Assembly (NCBI GenBank): GCA_017411885.1
Contig: JAFQPF010000026.1
Location: 1-8,982, forward strand
Source of the DNA: Clostridia bacterium
Lineage (GTDB): Bacteria; Bacillota_A; Clostridia; Oscillospirales; CAG-272
Length of the DNA: 8,982 nucleotides
Reading direction: 5' to 3'
In this document: positions 6,965 through 8,982 of the stretch, in pieces
How the letters are laid out: every line of letters begins with the position of its first letter
Position numbering within the stretch: the stretch's first letter is position 1
Notes under the pieces: model-generated
What the model was told of the DNA's origin: nothing
What the model saw: the letters and a program-made list of their open reading frames with translations, nothing else
Database searches by the model: none
Program-made: the position numbers and the translations under genes

Positions 6965-7018
6965 TTTGTTTATTATGACTATTATTTCAATAATAATATG
7001 TGCGAAATGCGAATTGAC
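6965..7018 (+). repeat. Distal regulatory block, copy 2
   Basis: This block matches 1359-1412 with 5 differences in 54 bases and no gaps. It carries a perfect dyad of its own, ATTATT (6981-6986) and AATAAT (6989-6994). It ends in the -35 of the distal promoter of gene 4. The tandem TGCGAA-A-TGCGAA at 7001-7013 is complete in this copy only. Confidence 0.8.
6981..6994. promoter_or_regulatory. Inverted repeat upstream of the distal promoter of gene 4 (candidate operator)
   Basis: ATTATT and AATAAT are perfect inverted arms with TC between them. The dyad sits where copy 1 has ACAATT/AATTGT. One aligned pair changed on both sides (A-T to T-A), which keeps the symmetry. AT-rich dyads arise easily by chance, so confidence is moderate. 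Confidence 0.42.
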
Positions 7019-7042
7019 TCAAAAGACCGGTTTTGCTATAAT
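7014..7042 (+). promoter_or_regulatory. Distal sigma-A promoter of gene 4 (extended -10)
   Basis: The -35 is TTGACT (7014-7019) and the -10 is TATAAT (7037-7042), with a 17-base spacer and TGC before the -10. Transcription would start near 7049, leaving a leader of about 227 bases, longer than the one for gene 2 by about 90 bases. Confidence 0.8.
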
Positions 7043-7191
7043 ATTTATTACGATTATTATGGTATATTATGCCTGTGCGGTATAAAGCTGCCAAGCAGGA
7101 CAAATATCAAGTGCTTTCGGCACGGTCAACAGCGATTTAAGCGTCTGTTTCACAGCAAAAGATTCAATAGTGTAGTATTTGCAATGATGTG
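7043..7191 (+). promoter_or_regulatory. Interval between the two promoters of gene 4 (long leader, no gene seen)
   Basis: This stretch would be the 5' part of the transcript from the distal promoter. It holds two small hairpins, CTGC/GCAG (7088-7098) and GTGC/GCAC (7111-7123). The run ATTATGGTA near 7056 is shared with 1424-1432 in the gap before gene 2. I recognise no riboswitch or T-box in it. A 78-codon open frame crosses it but lacks a ribosome site and overlaps the promoter. Confidence 0.35.
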
Positions 7192-7235
7192 GTCACTTTT
7201 TCGCATTGAACGCACGCAAAGCTGTGTGATATAAT
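7192..7235 (+). repeat. Proximal regulatory block, copy 2
   Basis: This block matches 1497-1542, sharing GTCACTTTT, GCATTG, CACGCAAA and TGTGATATAAT. The match covers the whole promoter and stops at the -10, so the conserved part is the control region rather than the leader. Confidence 0.7.
7206..7235 (+). promoter_or_regulatory. Proximal promoter of gene 4 (extended -10)
   Basis: The -35 is TTGAAC (7206-7211) and the -10 is TATAAT (7230-7235) preceded by TGA, with an 18-base spacer. The expected start is near 7242, about 34 bases before the ATG. Confidence 0.72.
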
Positions 7236-7275
7236 ATAGTTGCCGTAATCAAAAAAACCGGAAAGGAAATTTCAA

Positions 7276-8982
7276 ATGAAAAGAATCTTTTCTCTCATCC
7301 TTGTGATATGTATGCTCGTGTCGGCTCTGCCCTACACCGGCTCCGCTATCACATACGATCAACTTGACACTGTATTTACCGGCTTTACAAAGCTCGGCTT
7401 CGAAATGAGCAGCACCGCAAAGCTCACTATGACAGAAGAAAAAATACAGGCATACCCTTACTATCACTTCACTGCCGAGGCAGGAGATTACAAGAACACA
7501 GACCTTATAATTTCCGTAAAGGCAAAAAACATCCTCCCCGAGGATTATCCGATAGTTAAGGTTGGTTACAGAACCAATTCTCCCGCACCTAAGTTAGACG
7601 TATCTATATATTCCACCAAGGGTGAAAACTGGATGAGTAATCATCCGAATATCACAGCGGACGGAAATTGGAATACGCTCACCTTCAACTACAACGACAT
7701 CACCGCGGCAGGAACTCAGTATTTCCCTGAAGCAGGTGACAAGAACGTAACCTTCCGCTTCAAGCCGTTCGGCTCTCAGAGCTACACACTCAGCGAAAAG
7801 AGCTACTTTGATCTTCATTACGTCGGCTTCTTCAAAACCGAAGCTGAAGCTGCCGCTTTTGAAGGCTTCAAGCTCGAATCAGACGGCTATCCTTATCCCA
7901 TCGCTACTCCGGAAGCGCTTTTCAGCAACTTTGCAGGCTCAAGTGCTGTTGCTTCAACAACCTTCTGGCGCATAGACGATACAAGCTCTTATGTGAGATT
8001 CATTGCGGAACCGGGCACCTACAATAACAACCTTATGGTGACCTTCTCGCACGATCAGTTCCCGCTCGTAACACGTCCGTACATAAAGCTTGCTTACAGG
8101 ACAGACTCAAAAGCATCAAAGCTTGACATCTCAATGATAAGTGATAAGGGCGAAAACTGGTCGTCAGCCGCAAAAAAGCCTGCGCTCGTCGGTACCGGCG
8201 AGATAACCGAGCTTGTTTTTGCCATCGGTGATCTCAACGCCGCAAGCGGTATTGAAGCGCCGGATGAAAACAGCGGTGTAGTTATCAGGCTCAAGCCCTG
8301 GGGCGCACAGACTGTAACTATTACCGAGTCATCCTATTTCGATCTCTTCTACGTAGGCTTCTTTGAATCAGCCGAAGAGGCTAATGCTTTCTCTTATCCC
8401 GGAGATAATGAATACGGCTACGACTTTGTAGGCAGCGAGGGCGAATTTAACTATTCGTTCGCTCCCAAGGCTACAGTAAGAGATTACATTGACGCTGCCG
8501 ACGCACGTATTGACGAGGTGCTCCACACCACCAATACCGTGCCTTATATGCAGCATCTTACACTCACAGGTCTTACAGGCGCTTACGGAGCATCCGACAA
8601 AAAAGACAGTCAGACCTATTATAATCTGACCATCCCCAAGGGTAAGCATACGGCAGGCTCACTCAAGTTTGCATTCACTCAGAACGACGTTGCGTTCTCA
8701 TCTTACCCCTTCATCAAGCTCTCATACAAGAGTGAGGTAAGCTCAGCGGCAGTTGCAACGCTCAAATCGAGCACAGGAAGCGCATCGGTCTCCTTCCAGC
8801 TTACTACATCCACAAATGAGTATACACAAAAGCTTTTCGATCTTTCCGATTTTGAAAACTACCAATCGATCCTTGCAGGAAGCAGCGTCTCGTTTGAAGT
8901 ACTTCCGCTTGGAAACACAACAAAGACGCTTATTTCCCCCAGAAACATTGCGATCGAATATATCGGTCTGTTCAAGACCAGA
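7276..8982 (+). CDS. Secreted protein with three tandem VGYKTD modules (3' truncated)
   Basis: The frame is open from the ATG at 7276 to the window end: 569 residues and no stop. AAAGGA (7262-7267) lies 8 bases upstream. Residues 1-24 (MKRIFSLILVICMLVS, ending G-S-A) form a Sec signal peptide. Three module copies follow at residues ~28-196, ~212-373 and ~423-569. The first two keep Y-R-T-[DN], G-E-N-W (116-119, 292-295), R-[FL]-K-P-[FW] and Y-F-D-L-x-Y-V-G-F-F. The third is diverged: it has L-S-Y-K-S-E, no E-N-W, and ends I-E-Y-I-G-L-F-K-T. Residues ~397-421 resemble the helical linker that precedes the beta-helix in genes 2 and 3, so a beta-helix may follow past the window. Whether SLH domains follow cannot be seen. 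Promoter region and neighbours place it in the same exported family. Function is unknown; multivalent glycan binding is inferred. Confidence 0.92.
   Translation, partial: MKRIFSLILVICMLVSALPYTGSAITYDQLDTVFTGFTKLGFEMSSTAKLTMTEEKIQAYPYYHFTAEAGDYKNTDLIISVKAKNILPEDYPIVKVGYRTNSPAPKLDVSIYSTKGENWMSNHPNITADGNWNTLTFNYNDITAAGTQYFPEAGDKNVTFRFKPFGSQSYTLSEKSYFDLHYVGFFKTEAEAAAFEGFKLESDGYPYPIATPEALFSNFAGSSAVASTTFWRIDDTSSYVRFIAEPGTYNNNLMVTFSHDQFPLVTRPYIKLAYRTDSKASKLDISMISDKGENWSSAAKKPALVGTGEITELVFAIGDLNAASGIEAPDENSGVVIRLKPWGAQTVTITESSYFDLFYVGFFESAEEANAFSYPGDNEYGYDFVGSEGEFNYSFAPKATVRDYIDAADARIDEVLHTTNTVPYMQHLTLTGLTGAYGASDKKDSQTYYNLTIPKGKHTAGSLKFAFTQNDVAFSSYPFIKLSYKSEVSSAAVATLKSSTGSASVSFQLTTSTNEYTQKLFDLSDFENYQSILAGSSVSFEVLPLGNTTKTLISPRNIAIEYIGLFKTR
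7357..8982 (+). repeat. Three tandem VGYKTD modules in gene 4
   Basis: The copies lie at about 7357-7863, 7909-8394 and 8542 to the window end. Copies 1 and 2 are similar to each other and to the modules of genes 2 and 3. Copy 3 has lost the E-N-W and R-L-K-P-W motifs and is separated from copy 2 by about 50 residues that include a helical linker. The repeat is visible in protein; the DNA copies have diverged. Confidence 0.75.

Noticed and set aside
7071..7134. Possible cyclic-di-GMP or other riboswitch in the gene 4 leader
   Set aside because: The two hairpins have only four base pairs each and none of the conserved loop sequences of the classes I know.
6998..7234. 78-codon + strand open frame before gene 4
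   Set aside because: It overlaps the -35 and -10 of the distal promoter and the whole proximal promoter, has no ribosome site, and its first bases belong to the conserved regulatory block.
1..8982. tRNA, rRNA, CRISPR, insertion sequence or phage genes
   Set aside because: No cloverleaf, rRNA core sequence, short regularly spaced repeats, transposase motif or attachment-site pair was found in the gaps or genes.

Overview
The window looks like a piece of a Clostridia-type (Gram-positive Firmicutes) genome, plausibly an uncultured gut or rumen member of the order. The evidence is the S-layer homology (SLH) domains, short Sec signal peptides starting MKK/MKR, AGGA-type ribosome binding sites, near-consensus sigma-A promoters with TGn extensions, and moderate GC. 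The genus cannot be told from the sequence alone.

All genes lie on the + strand and encode large exported proteins of one paralogous group. Gene 1 (start of window to 1279, 5' end cut off) is the end of a right-handed beta-helix followed by three SLH domains. Gene 2 (1580-4000) is a signal peptide, a complete beta-helix, a roughly 170-residue 'VGYKTD' module and a different C-terminal domain, with no SLH. Gene 3 (4178-6814) is a signal peptide, a VGYKTD module, a beta-helix and three SLH domains. Gene 4 (7276 to the window end, 3' end cut off) is a signal peptide followed by three VGYKTD modules in a row, and it is still open at base 8982.

The genes do not form an operon. Each of the three complete gaps (1280-1579, 4001-4177, 6815-7275) holds a strong hairpin terminator and then at least one promoter. 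The promoter regions of genes 2 and 4 are copies of each other, with a 54-bp distal block (49 identities) and a second conserved block around a proximal promoter. Gene 3 has a single promoter of different design, with an inverted repeat over its -35 and a hairpin at the start of the transcript.

The reading I favour is a tandem, duplicated and domain-shuffled family of secreted or surface-anchored proteins that bind or cut carbohydrate. The beta-helix architecture and the surface context support this, but no substrate or reaction can be read from the sequence. Residues conserved in all three helices (D-C-x-W-T, N-T-G-x-E-x-W) and in two of the three (W-S-H-Q-R) mark a likely functional face. 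No RNA genes, mobile elements, CRISPR arrays or phage genes were seen.
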